Position numbers and translations under genes: made by a program. A DNA stretch of 64,000 nt from Coenobita brevimanus (Eukaryota; Arthropoda; Malacostraca; Decapoda; Coenobitidae). Shown one piece after another: positions 20,497 to 34,900 of the stretch (within the stretch, counting starts at the first letter, position 1; each line of letters starts with the position of its first letter). Under the pieces are notes generated by a model, which had not been told where the DNA came from, did not search any database, and saw only the letters and a list, made by a program, of their open reading frames with translations. The DNA lies in NCBI GenBank assembly GCA_032717465.1, contig CM064690.1, positions 14,252,830 to 14,316,829 of the forward strand, read 5' to 3'.

Positions 20497-23356
20497 TTAA
20501 ATTTGTGAATTGTTTTGGCACACTATTTCATTCGGTAGTGCATTCCATTGATCAATTGCTCTGTTTGGGAAACTGAATTTCCTTACGTCTTTATCACCTC
20601 TCTTCTTATGCAGTTTTTTGCAGTGTCCTCTTGCTGATGCTTCTCCATATGTTAAGTAATCATTTATGTCAATTTTCTCCTTTTCTGATATGCACTTATA
20701 TAGCATTATCATGTCACCTCTTTTCCTTCTCTCCTGTAGTGTTGGTAGATTCAGTTTATTTAGTCTTTCTTCGTAGCTTAGGTACCTTAAGCTTGGTATC
20801 CATCTTGTAGCAGCCCTTTGAACTTTTTCAATCTTGTCTATTTACTTTTTGAGATGAGTACTCCAGACTACTGATGCATATTCCAGGGTTGGTCTAATGA
20901 ATGATGTTATTATCCTTCTTAGCATGTCTTCATTTATGTATGTGAATGCTATTCTCATATTTGCAAGCAGTGTATACATGTTCCGTACCTTCTCGCTGAT
21001 GTGGTCAGCCGGAGATAGTCTGTTATTGATAATCACACCTAGGTCTTTCTCTCTTTCTGATGTGTATAGGGTTTTATTTCCTAACTTATAATCCCAATCA
21101 GGTCTTTTTCCACTTTTACCAAACTTGATTACATGACACTTGTCCACATTGAATTCCATTTGCCAGGTACTACTCCATTCATGAAGTTTATTTAATTCTT
21201 CTTGTAGCTCTTTACAAGAGTCTGTGTTAGTAATTCTCCTTTGTATTGTTGCATCATCTGCAAACATATTCAGATAGCTCTCATTTCCAGTGTTACTGTT
21301 TATATCATTTATATACACTAAAAACATGATTGGTGCCAGCACTGAACCCTGTGGTACTCCACTAGTCACTTCTTTCCATGATGAGTAGTTTCCTCTTAGT
21401 ACTGTCCTCCTTTCTCTTTTTATGAGAAAGTCTTGCATCCAACAAAACAGTTTGCCTCAACTTCCTCCTTGATGGTACAGTTTTCATAAAAGTCTTTGGT
21501 GTGGTACTGTGTCAAAAGCTTTCTTGAAATCTAAATAGATACTGTCCACCCATCCTTCCCTTTCCTGTATTGTGTTTCTTACTCAGTCATAGTAGCTCAA
21601 CAGATTAGTAACACATGATTTTCCTTTTCTGAAACCAAACTGTCTTTCTGTTATCATACTGTGTTCTTCTAGATGATTTACCCAAGCTTTTCTTATAAGT
21701 TTTTCTAATACCTTGCTTACAACACTGGTCAGTGATACTGGTCGGTAGTTGAGAGGATTTTGTCTTTTTCCTTTCTTGAATAAGGGGACAATATTTGCTT
21801 TTTTTCCATATATCAGGTAGTTTACCTTGACTCAAGGATTTCTTGAAAATTAAAAATAATGGTTTACTTAACTCCTTTGCACATTCTCGTAATACCCAAC
21901 ATGAAATTTCATCAGGACCACTTGCTTTTCCTCTGTCTAATCTACTTAACTCCTCCTGTATTACTTTTTCTGCTATTTGTATATCTGGTAGTATGTGTGG
22001 ACATGCGTGTTCCACATAGTCCCTCTCAAAATTTTTTTCTTCTGTAAAAACTAATTGGAAATTCTTATTTACTGCTTCACAAATATCTTTCTCTTGTGTA
22101 TAAGTGATTCCCTCATCCGTAACTTATTGTATTATATCTTTTACTTTGGTTTTGCTTCTGATATAGCTGTAAAACAGCTTTGGATGATCACTACTTTCAT
22201 TTATTATATCCTCCTCAAACTGTTTTTGAACTTCCCTCCTTATTCTTGTATAGTCATTTCTTGCCTGTTTGTAATTATTATACACCCTTTCACTATTGTG
22301 TCTTCTGTATCTATTCCACAACAAATCTCTTCTTTCTTTTGATTTTTTACATTCTGTATTGAACCATTTCTGTATTTTCTTATCTGCTTCTTTGTGCTGT
22401 GGGATGTACTTCTGGACTCCTATTTCATAAAATTCACAAAATTTTTTATATACAGCATTTAAATCTTGTCCTCTAAGCTCATTTTCCCAATCAACTTCTA
22501 CGAAATACTTCTTTAGGTCTTGATAATTTCCCTTTTTTATAGTTTAGGCTCTTTTTGTAACTGTCATTGCTGTTTACTATGTCATATGCTATCCTGAAGT
22601 TATTTTTTAGTACTGCATGATCGCTTTTGCCAAGTGGAGGGTGATATATTAAACTGTCAATATCATTTTCTTGCCTTGTAAATATTAGATCTAGCACTGA
22701 AGGTACATCAAGTCCTCTTTTTCTGGTGGTTTCCCTCACATGTTGCGTTAAGAAAAACTCTTGTACGAGATCCAGGAGCTTTTGGTCCCAACAGCTTTCT
22801 TGGCTATTTATATCTAGAGTATTCCAATTTATATTTGTATTGAAGTCCCCAGTTAGTATAATTCTTTCCGATTTCTCTTCCATTTTATGTAGCAATGATC
22901 TTATACTCTGAATTGTACTCTCTGCCAGGTCCTCATATTCGTCTCTTTCCCATGTGTTTGATCTTGGTGGCATGTACAAATTGCTTTACCTTCAGATGTG
23001 TCGATCTCTACTGCAATCAGTTCTACTTGTGATGGTATATCTAGTTTTATTTCCATGACTTTTAGATTTTTCTTAGTTAATATTATAATTCCTCCTTTTT
23101 TTAAATATCTGTCTCTTCTCCTTATATTGTATTCCTCTAAGTTTAGTATGTCATTGGATATCCTTGATGTTAATTTTGTTTCAGTTAGGCATATTATTTG
23201 TGGTTCATTTTCTCTGACATAATCATTCATCTCTAGTAATTTAGATACCATTCCATCCACATTTGAGTACATCAACTTTATCATATTGTTTATATACTTG
23301 TCATGACATGGTTCTACTACCTTCCTCCTTTTTCTTCCATGCTGTTTGTGTACCAC
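20497..23356 (-). pseudogene. LINE-A ORF2: endonuclease plus reverse transcriptase, broken
   Basis: The frame opens 40 bases inside the end of ORF1 (ORF1 stops at 23317), so the two frames overlap as in many LINEs. No ATG occurs at the overlap: the first codon there is GTG, and the first ATG gives MIKLMYSNVDGMVSKLL. The endonuclease has LTETKL, MYMPPRSNTWERDEY, LTGDFNTNINW, VLDLIFT and PPLGKSDHAV. Reverse transcriptase blocks include SGPDEISCWVLREC, SGVPQGSVLAPIMF and MFADDATIQ. Breaks lie near 22980, 22490, 22124, 21780 and 21457-21459. That last TGA is also present in copy C, where copy A has CGA. Confidence 0.87.
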
Positions 23357-24345
23357 TTTCGTACCTGCAATCCTATTACTTTGTAAAAAAATTTCTTCTT
23401 CTCCTCTTCTGATCTTCCCTCATGTTTTGTTTTTGCTTCCTCCCTTTTCTCTTTCAGTAATTCCAGTTCCTTTTGTGTTAGGCATCTTTTTATCCGTACA
23501 TTTTTGAACTCCTCTTTTTCCATAAGATTCTTTGCATTTTTTAGTATCTCTTCCACAGTGTTTACACTCTGGAAAGTCACCTTTAGAGGTCTTGTCTTGC
23601 TTTTCTCGTATTTCCCTAACCTTTTGTATTTCTCTATGTCTTTACTACGGATTTCCTCTGATACTTCTTTTAGTAAGCTCATTACATTTGCCATCTCCTT
23701 TTTGTCTCTTGTGATCTTGTTTTTAACTTCTTCCTCTTCTATACCAGTGATTACTATTGATTTGTTTATCTCTACTGAATCTCTGACTAACTTTGGATTG
23801 TTTTGGATTATTCTTTTCACTTCCTTTTTAATGCTTTTTTCCTCCACCCTTGTTTCTAAGTCTTTCTTTACTTTCACCATTTCAGCATACGTGGTTTCTA
23901 CATCATTTTTGTAGCTTTGCAAAGCTTCATTCACCTGTGTTATCTTTTCCTCAATATCACTGCTCTGGTCCATTAGACTGCTTACTTGCCTAATTGTCTC
24001 TGTGTCATTTTTGAACTCTTCCATAACACTCTCGTGATTGACTACTGTACTTGCCATTTCACTCACTTTCTTCCTAAGTGTACTTAATTCCACTGTTAGT
24101 TCACTGATGGTTGTGTCTTTCTCATTGGCCTCCTTTCCTAATTTTTCTATCTCTTCCTTTTCCAAGTGCATTTGCTTCTTTATTTCATCAATTTCATTTT
24201 TGAAAGCCATTTCTAGTTTGTGTACACGTTCAACCAATCTATTGTGAGTCTCCACTTCAACCAGTTCTTGGTAGAAATCATCATTTTGCTTTTTACTTTT
24301 ATCCCTTTTCTTTTCCAAATTTGTTTTACTGAAGCATGTATCCAT
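23317..24345 (-). CDS. LINE-A ORF1, intact 342-residue coiled-coil protein
   Basis: The ATG at 24345 is supported by the aligned ATG in copy C (49841). Order: charged N-terminus (residues 1-25), a long heptad-rich coiled coil (about 30-190: NRLVERVHKLEMAFKNEID onward), then a small domain (about 190-260, SIVITGIEEEEVKNKIT), then a basic C-terminal part (KRLGKYEKSKTRPLKVTFQS; VRIKRCLTQKEL). Coiled coil, RRM-like domain and C-terminal domain is the order known from L1 ORF1 proteins; similarity here is judged by eye. The expected role is trimeric RNA-binding chaperone in the retrotransposition particle. No stop or frameshift is seen. Confidence 0.8.
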   Translation of the reverse strand: MDTCFSKTNLEKKRDKSKKQNDDFYQELVEVETHNRLVERVHKLEMAFKNEIDEIKKQMHLEKEEIEKLGKEANEKDTTISELTVELSTLRKKVSEMASTVVNHESVMEEFKNDTETIRQVSSLMDQSSDIEEKITQVNEALQSYKNDVETTYAEMVKVKKDLETRVEEKSIKKEVKRIIQNNPKLVRDSVEINKSIVITGIEEEEVKNKITRDKKEMANVMSLLKEVSEEIRSKDIEKYKRLGKYEKSKTRPLKVTFQSVNTVEEILKNAKNLMEKEEFKNVRIKRCLTQKELELLKEKREEAKTKHEGRSEEEKKKFFYKVIGLQVRKWYTNSMEEKGGR

Positions 24346-24655
24346 TTTGTAATACTAAATGAACAGAGTATGTACTTACAAAGTATGTTCACTTTCCCCG
24401 TGTTGCTGTAGTCTAAACAAACCCAGCTGACTCAGCGCATTTTTTTTTTTCGTGGTTTTTTGTTCTGTTTGAGCCAGTCTTGTTTAAACTTTTTTTTTTT
24501 TTCCTTTTAATTATGAAAAATCATTTAGTCTAACCTGGTACAGAGCTTGACTTATTCAAAGATACTAATTTAGTTAATGCCACTGACCGTGTTGGTTTGG
24601 TGCGGAGCGCCGATGTCGCATGTCTACCTCTGATGACTCCCTCTGTGTGTATGTG

Positions 24656-24823
24656 TATGTGTATGGTCACGAGGCCCTGCATGTGGGCCTGTTGTGCTAT
24701 GTGAGACGTTCCATAGATGTGCCACATCATTTCCTTTCCCACAGCTAGCTTGACTTTCATTACATTCACACTTTAAACTACCTATCTATTATGCATTGTA
24801 TTACAATAATGTAGATTCCTAAC
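24656..24823. other. Unclassified right flank of the LINE-A pair
   Basis: TGTGTATG repeats continue to ~24670, then ~150 bp without recognised content up to the MITE junction. It does not match the 15474-15826 flank, so the outermost inserted element of this block is unidentified. Confidence 0.5.
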
Positions 24824-25157
24824 ATTAGCCATAGTGGGGTGAACATTGTCATTTTGGGGTACAGTTTACAAAGCTTTATTTTTTCCAACTTATATTTGAT
24901 GATTTTCAGATTTATTTTTTTGGTTTTAGTGAGTTATTTACAGGTGTTAGGCTTAGGTTAGCTTCTTTTACAGCTGTTAGACCTTTTAGATTGGCTTTAA
25001 ACTTGTTTTTGGGCTCATTTGGGTGGGTTTTGGACTTGGTTGGGCGGGATACCCAAGGCTGAGAAATGCATCCCATTTCTTTACCCCGATATACGATACC
25101 CTGCCTAACGATGGGTTTTTGCTTAACCAATTGCATCGTTAAACTGGGGTATACCTT
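24824..25157. mobile_element. MITE copy 2, right part with terminal repeat
   Basis: Starts TTAGCCATAGTGGGGTGAAC, matching the interior of MITE copy 1 near 8155-8175, and ends GGGGTATACCTT at 25157 followed by TA and the R2 text CTTTCATCCATGTG. With 13582-13593 and 15261-15473 it rebuilds one ~545-bp element. Confidence 0.85.
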
Positions 25158-25430
25158 TACTTTCATCCATGTGTTCTCGTTAGTGTTCAGTTTCATATTT
25201 TTTGTTCGATTTCATGCTTACCAACACATTTCGGACTGGCTGAGCATACGGCTATCAATTCCTTTCTCTTGTCTCACAGACTACCCCACAATCATGTGGG
25301 TTTTGCAGTTTTAGGAAACAAAACTGAATGAAAATGTTTGCTGATCAGAAAAAGAAAATTACTCCCATCCATGTGTTCTCGTAAGTCAGCGTTCAGGTCC
25401 ACATTCTTCATTCTCCTTCTTCCTGCTAGA
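25158..25430 (+). repeat. R2 tandem array, units 5-6
   Basis: One full unit (from TACTTTCATCCATGTGTTCT) and the start of another at ~25368 with the same landmarks as at 7611-8874. The array ends near 25420 in TTCTCCTTCTTCCTG, where the sequence becomes unrelated. Confidence 0.8.
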
Positions 25431-25556
25431 CTGTTATATTTTTTCTGATTATTTTTGGGTAAATAAACGTTTCATGTGAAATCTGTTTCACCCATGTTTT
25501 TAGCTGTGTTCCACTGTGTCAACTTGTTTGACTCATCAGGGTGACGCTGAAAGGGT

Positions 25557-25667
25557 CTGTCCTAAAGTCCTAACCTAAGGGTTTAACTAAACTTAACCTA
25601 ACCTAGCTTAACTATACCTAATAATTTAATATAACCTAACCTAACCTAACTTAACCTAGCATCCAGT
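25557..25667 (-). repeat. TTAGG-like interstitial repeat
   Basis: A ~110-bp stretch rich in CCTAA steps (ATAACCTAACCTAACCTAAC and variants), i.e. TTAGG on the minus strand, the usual arthropod telomere unit. Steps are imperfect (AACTTAACC, ATACCTAATA). A smaller block lies at 7465-7485. Confidence 0.75.
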
Positions 25668-25730
25668 TGGGAAGTTGAAAAACGAAAACCACCTTTGAGT
25701 ACGTCAAGACAATCATAGGTTTGGCATGTG

Positions 25731-25950
25731 ATGGTAAAACGTAGGAAACGTTTCAGCAGGAAAAGATATTTCACCACCCTGGAAAGTCAGAAAAATACAG
25801 AGAACAAACTGGAGGAATATGAATTAAACTGGTAAGGTCTTTCTACTGCTTCAAGGAAAGTGTTCATTTACCGAAATGGCAAAAAGCATGGCATAAATGA
25901 AAGCACCATCAGAACAATTTTGAGGGACCGGGAGGAGATATAACAGATTG
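25731..25950 (+). pseudogene. Pogo/Tigger-type DNA-binding domain fossil
   Basis: From the ATG at 25731 the reading gives a basic MVKRRKRFSRKRYFTTLES, a stop, then in the same frame KHGINESTIRTILRDREEI. The last part fits the recognition helix of pogo-type helix-turn-helix domains (typically ...STVRTI...). No catalytic domain follows; the palindrome begins ~100 bp on. It differs clearly from the Tigger family at 3522. The identification is by eye on a short stretch. Confidence 0.5.
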
Positions 25951-26049
25951 TGTGTTGGAAGTGATGTGAACCAGGGATCAGTAAAAGTTCATACGTTGCC
26001 CTAAAGTTTACTCAGAAGCTCATAGGGCATTATGTGGAGCATCAGAGAA

Positions 26050-26966
26050 AGAAAACTCTCTTTTTAACCCCTTCTTACCACCTTACCCCACATAAATTAC
26101 CTTCACGTATACCCACCATCAGGTGAAACAGTGAAATGGATATAACTATTGTAATTAAGAACATCAGTGGTATTAAAAATAGCATTAACAAAACAAAAGT
26201 TGGACTGGATACCCTTGTGTTTCGTAGCTCCCCAGCACTCCCTGTCCCCCACCCCCAATGTTGTTGTCAAAGTTTCACCTTCTTTTGTATCATGTGGCCT
26301 TTGGGAGAGATTTTAGGCTGTATGGTTAGATGAAAATTTTGCGGGTCTGGCAGTTTTAGGGGACAAAATGGAATGAAAATGTTTTACTAACCAGATAAAG
26401 ATTACTCTCTCATCCATTTGTTCTCGTAAGTTAGTGTTCAGTTTCACGTTCTTCGTTCGATATTGCGCTTCCCAACACATTTAGAACTGACTGAGCATTG
26501 TCGCAATATGCTTATTCAGTCTGAAGTGTTTTGGGAAGTGTGAAATAGAACAAAGAATGTGAAACCAAATGCTAACTCATGAGAACACATGCATGAGAGA
26601 GTAATTTTTTTCTGGTTAGCAAACACTTTCATTCTATTTCATCCTATAAAACTGACAGACCCATAAATCTTTGTCTAACCAGACAGCCTAACGTCTCTTC
26701 TGAAGGTCATGTGATACGAGAGAAGGCAAAACTTTGACAACAACATTGGGGGTGGGAGGCGGGGGGAGAACACCGGGGAGCTATGCATCAACAACACAAG
26801 GATGCCTAGCCCAACTTTTGTTTTGTTAATACTATAATTAATACAACTGATGTTCTTAATTACATTAGTAATATCTCTTTCTGTGTTTTACCCGATGATG
26901 GGTATAAGTGGCAGTAATTTACGTGGGGTAAGGTGGTAAGAAGGGGGATAAGTGAGAGTTTTGGAA
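26050..26966. repeat. ~0.9-kb imperfect palindrome (foldback)
   Basis: Left arm landmarks (AACCCCTTCTTACCACCTTA; CACCCCCAATGTTGTTGTCA; GTGTTCAGTTTCACGTTCTT) recur in inverted order and complement on the right (TAAGGTGGTAAGAAGGGG at ~26930; TTGACAACAACATTGGGGGT at ~26735; GTGAAACCAAATGC at ~26557). The centre is near 26500-26512, with an ACTGA-GCA...TGC-TTATTCAGT hairpin. Arms are ~450 bp and differ by scattered substitutions and small indels. R2 text forms the inner arms. No coding sequence. Confidence 0.9.
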
Positions 26967-27110
26967 AGTTGCCAGAACATATTGTACCATTATACATGCA
27001 AACATATTGTTTGAGTGGTGCGGATTTGAGTACCACAGTCCTTGTCCAGTCCCTATTGCCCGTGGTATGCAAGGGTTGAATGTGTCTGTATATATATATA
27101 TATATATAGA

Positions 27111-27927
27111 CGGTAATCTTCCCAATATTCAATGTAATACAGCCAAAGGCATGTCCAGAAAGTGGGTTTGTCCGGATACTGGGACCCTGCCTCCTGGACT
27201 GGTACTTTTGGACCCTAACCCAGCCTGACTTTGAAAGCCACCTAAATAACTCCCTACCGGACATGCATAGCACCTATTTAAGACCCTATTCACACAAATG
27301 AGGGACATAAAGCATGAAATAAATGAAAAGGAACCAGAGAATGAGGAATTAAAATTGAGTATGGAAAATATTTTGCAGTCTACAGGGTACTTGCAGCATG
27401 TCTGTGGCTGTTACGATGATTAACCTGCCTCCTCTAAGGCTCTGGCAGTGGTGAAAATGCTCTTGAAGCACGTACAGTAGTCCAGTGTTGTGCTGCACTT
27501 AATTCTTTGCACTGTGAGTTATAATTGTTTAGCAATGCACATTCTGTTCTTAATTGTGCCACACCAGTTTCAACCGCCAGTTTGCACTCCGCATTTAATC
27601 CTTTGCACTCTAAATTCTAATTTCATAACACTGCACAATACTATAAATTCCCATGTGGTCTCGTGGCGAGGTTTTGTGGTTTATTCAGTGTTTATTCACA
27701 AAAACGAGCACATGCGGCATCCATTGCGATGAGCATCTTGTCAAGGTGATAGTTAGACAGTAACTAGGGAGGGGAGGAAGGAAGGGGCCACGGGTTAACA
27801 CAGCTGCTTGGTGCCACGCGCCAAGTTCAAATTACGGGTGATTTTTTTTTTTTTTGGGGGGGGGTTCTGAAGGCCCGGTCCCAAAACATCCGGGTAGTGG
27901 GGTGTCCGGTTATTAGAGTGGTTAATG
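27111..27927. mobile_element. Internally deleted Tigger derivative (817 bp)
   Basis: The left end CGGTAATCTTCCCAATATTC and following text (ACTGGTACTTTTGGACCCTA; ACATGCATAGCACCTATTTA) match the 3' non-coding end of Tigger copies. The right end (GTGTCCGGTTATTAGAG, TTAATG then TA) matches their other end, including AAGTTCAAATTACGGG. The transposase region is gone. It would need transposase from an intact Tigger such as 3522-6600. A short AT run precedes it at 27090-27109. Confidence 0.85.
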
Positions 27928-31770
<3,843 letters not shown>

Positions 31771-31961
31771 ACCAACCTATTGTGATTATGTAAATGATTG
31801 CGTGAGTGGTTGTCCCGTCGGTCAATAGTAAAAAAAACAGCAGGTTTTGGTCAAAGAGTTCAAGATACAGTGGAAATTGAAAGATTCCATATGGTTGCAC
31901 AATGGCGGAGGGCAATGGAGCTTTGTTTACATATGATGAATTCTAGGGCTTCTCCAAAGAC
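31771..31961 (+). mobile_element. LINE-B copy 2, 5' segment (inferred)
   Basis: This lies between the tail of LINE-B copy 1 and the LINE-E insertion. The sequence across the LINE-E target duplication (…CCAAAGACGATGTGGGAA joined to ATGCAAGTACTG at 37590) leads into LINE-B ORF1, so it is most simply the beginning of LINE-B copy 2. It could instead hold some unrelated leader; no other copy reaches this far 5' for comparison. Confidence 0.5.
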
Positions 31962-31971
31962 GATGTGGGAA

Positions 31972-34900
31972 GGGACTCCCGTCAGGACTGCCGCATCGTG
32001 CAGACGTTAGTCGTGGTGCTCTGCCTTGCTGACGACCTTTTCTGTCCCCTACCCACCAACTGCTCCTTGGTCACTCATTATAATACTTGTGTGCAAATTT
32101 GTGGTTCTTTTGGTATTGCTACCGCTACTATCCAGCCGTGTTTAGGCGCGGTCGAGGTGAGTGATCGGTATGGCGAAGACACAGCCGGCTGACCTGCCGG
32201 TTCAAGTTCTTGGAAATGATGACGAGGCTACGATAGAGGTCGGACTCCCCCAAGGCAAGCGTGGACGACAGTCACCCCAGGAGGAAGAGGAGGATGGTGG
32301 ACTGGATGGCACATCCCACACAGGGAAGTATTTCAAGCCCACAGCAGTTACAGACAACACCACAGGTGAGCGCTTGATTACTTTCCTGGTGTGCACTCTG
32401 GATGGTAGTGCGGTCTTTTCAAATCCCAGGGCATTTTCCAAGGCCATTAATGCTTGCTCCTGGTACAGTGTGGAGGGCGAGCTTCGGGTACTGGAACGAG
32501 GGGCTGCCTTTCGCTTCTGCATAGCAGAGATGAATATAGCCAAGTTGCCTGCTCCTCCCAAATCTCTAACTTCCATGGGAGAATGGAAGGTTAAGTGCTG
32601 GAGGGCTACCTCCCCTACTGATAGTGCTTACTCTTTTGGTAAAATCAGCCCAGTGTCACTAGACCTCTCCACTGAGGACATACTTTCTCAGCTTCATTGC
32701 CTGGGGTCAGGAGGCCGCCTTGTAGAGGTTTCACGTCTTACATCCGGATCTTGACAGGACGGCACACAGGTACAGTCTCGGGTTGTCCGACTCAAGTTCG
32801 AGGGCCCCCTGCCAGAGAAGGTCTTACTAGGACATTCCTGTTATGCAGTAGGTACTTACACCTTTCCTCTGCTACGCTGCTTTACCTGCCATCAGTTTGG
32901 GCATGGATCCCTCTCCTGTCGCAACAAGGTCCGATGTGCACGCTGTAGCTGCTTTCACCCCTACCACTCTACCACTGGGGAGCCGTGCACAGAGGACCCT
33001 TACTGCTTTTTCTGTGGCGACGCCCTCACTGCCACATCACAAACATGTCCAATATATCAGCAAGCCCTTGCCATTCATGAGACAGCCCGAAACAACCCAT
33101 CCTTCCTCCAATCTGTGAACGCCAAGCTACGCTCCCTCAACCTGGCACCACGCACTGCCACACCCCCTCTCCCTGCTCAGTCAGCACCGTCCGTGTCCTC
33201 TCATCCACCCAGCCGCACCGTGCAGAAGGGCCTCAGTTTTGCTGCAGTCACCTCCAACCATTTCTCTGCCCTACAGGACCTGCAACCACCAGAGGCGGAC
33301 ATCACCGACAAGGAATCAGACACGGACATCCATCCCTCCCCACCCACCGAGATCGTGTCCCATCCTATTCCAGATCTGAAGCCCCAACATTATCGTCCTC
33401 GTCCCACCCATAGTCAGAAGCCAGTTTCTGATCCCGCCACCCCCCCTGTGGTCCCCCCGACCAGTCCCTCCCAGCCGCACCCCTTTTCCTCAGCACCCCG
33501 TCCTGCCAATGCACATCGCTCATGCTCTCCCCCATCTGTACTACCTCCTCATCAGGATGACTCTCTGCCACCCTCAGGCCTCTATGAAACACCAATAACT
33601 GATTCTTTCATCAACATAATTACGGATGCTTTATCCTTGTACCAAAGTGGTCTGTCATTACTGGATATCATTACCAGACTAGCGTGTGCTTTCCCTCCTC
33701 ACCCGACAATAATGGCTCCCCCACGTATCAACCGTTTCAACCTCTGGAATGCCCGTTCCCTCCTGCGTAAGACGCACGACCTGAAGATGACAGTGTCAAC
33801 CCTTTCCCCTGGGGTCGTTGGCATTTGTGAGACCTGGCTTTGCCCTACCCTCCATCTGTCTGTCCGGGGCTATCACGTTGTCTGCGCGGATCGCCAAAGA
33901 GTGGAAGGGGGTGTGGCGATTATGGTCCATGACTCCATCCCCTGCTCAGAAGTCACAATCCTTAGGCCAACCCAGGGTGTCATGGAATTCCTAGCCGTCC
34001 GTCTTTGCCTCTCTATGGGCTGGATTACAGTAGCTGTCGCATACAACCCCTGCCAGGACTTGACCCTGGAAGAGCTCTGATATTATCAAGACCACCTCCA
34101 GCCACCATGCCTCCTTATGGGCGACTTTAATGCCCGCTATCCACACTGGGACCTGTGTGTAACCAGTGGTTCTACAAATCGATCAGACAGATCCACCTTT
34201 AGTTTCCTTCTTGAGAGTTCCCGCTTCACCCTCCTCACACCTATGGGCCTCCAGACTCATTTCGACCCACAGACTGATCGTCCCTCCACCCTAGATCTCT
34301 GTGTTGGTGATCCGCTTTTTCAGCACGCGGCCATGACAACTGGCCCTTACCTCAGGAGCGACCACCTCCAGGTTCTCCTTGATATTGCCGGCCTGTCGCC
34401 CCCACCTGAGTATGCCCCACGCCCCCGATGGCGGTTGGCCTCAGATCGGTGGCCACAATTTTGTGCAGCCCTTAGCATCCCTCCCCCCCAGTCAGACTTG
34501 TCCCTTGACGAATGGACGACAAATTTCTCCTCATCCCTTGTGGAGGCAGGACGTTTTGTTTTCAAATTATCATCACGTCGGGGTGCGAACCGCCCACCGG
34601 TGCCATGGTGGACGGATGACTGCACCCGTCCCGTCCGAGCTCTTCGCTCAGCCTGGAATGCTTGGAGACGTAACCCCTGTCTCCGCCTCAAGATTCAACA
34701 TTGTCGCCGAGAGGCAGAATGCAAACGCATCATATCACTGGCACGACATACAGCCTGGTCAGCCTTCTGCTCCTCTCTGTCCTTCTCCAGCTCTACATCC
34801 AGAATGTGGAAATTCATCCGATCCATGAAGGGACTCTCCAGCGTATACTCATACCCTCTGGTCAAGGACGGTGCTACCCTCCTCACCCCTCATAACAAAG

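Larger units (their letters stand above)
20417..24655 (-). mobile_element. LINE-A copy B (CR1-like), near full length
   Basis: Same family and strand as copy A and directly upstream of it on the coding strand. The 3' tail is at 20417-20450 (ATTAGGTAAGA on the minus strand); the 5' leader reaches about 24655 (minus strand CACACAGAGGGAGTCATC). ORF1 is intact; ORF2 is broken. The two copies together, with unclassified flanks, interrupt MITE copy 2. Confidence 0.88.

Noticed and set aside
25557..25667. Chromosome end or true telomere
   Set aside because: Short, imperfect and interior, with TTAGG-like text also part of other repeats in the window.
26860..27273. 137-residue minus-strand frame as a gene
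   Set aside because: It crosses the palindrome arm, an AT microsatellite and the Tigger derivative end, so it is accidental.
32202..32576. Minus-strand frame opposite LINE-E gag
   Set aside because: It is a shadow of the coding strand without recognisable motifs.
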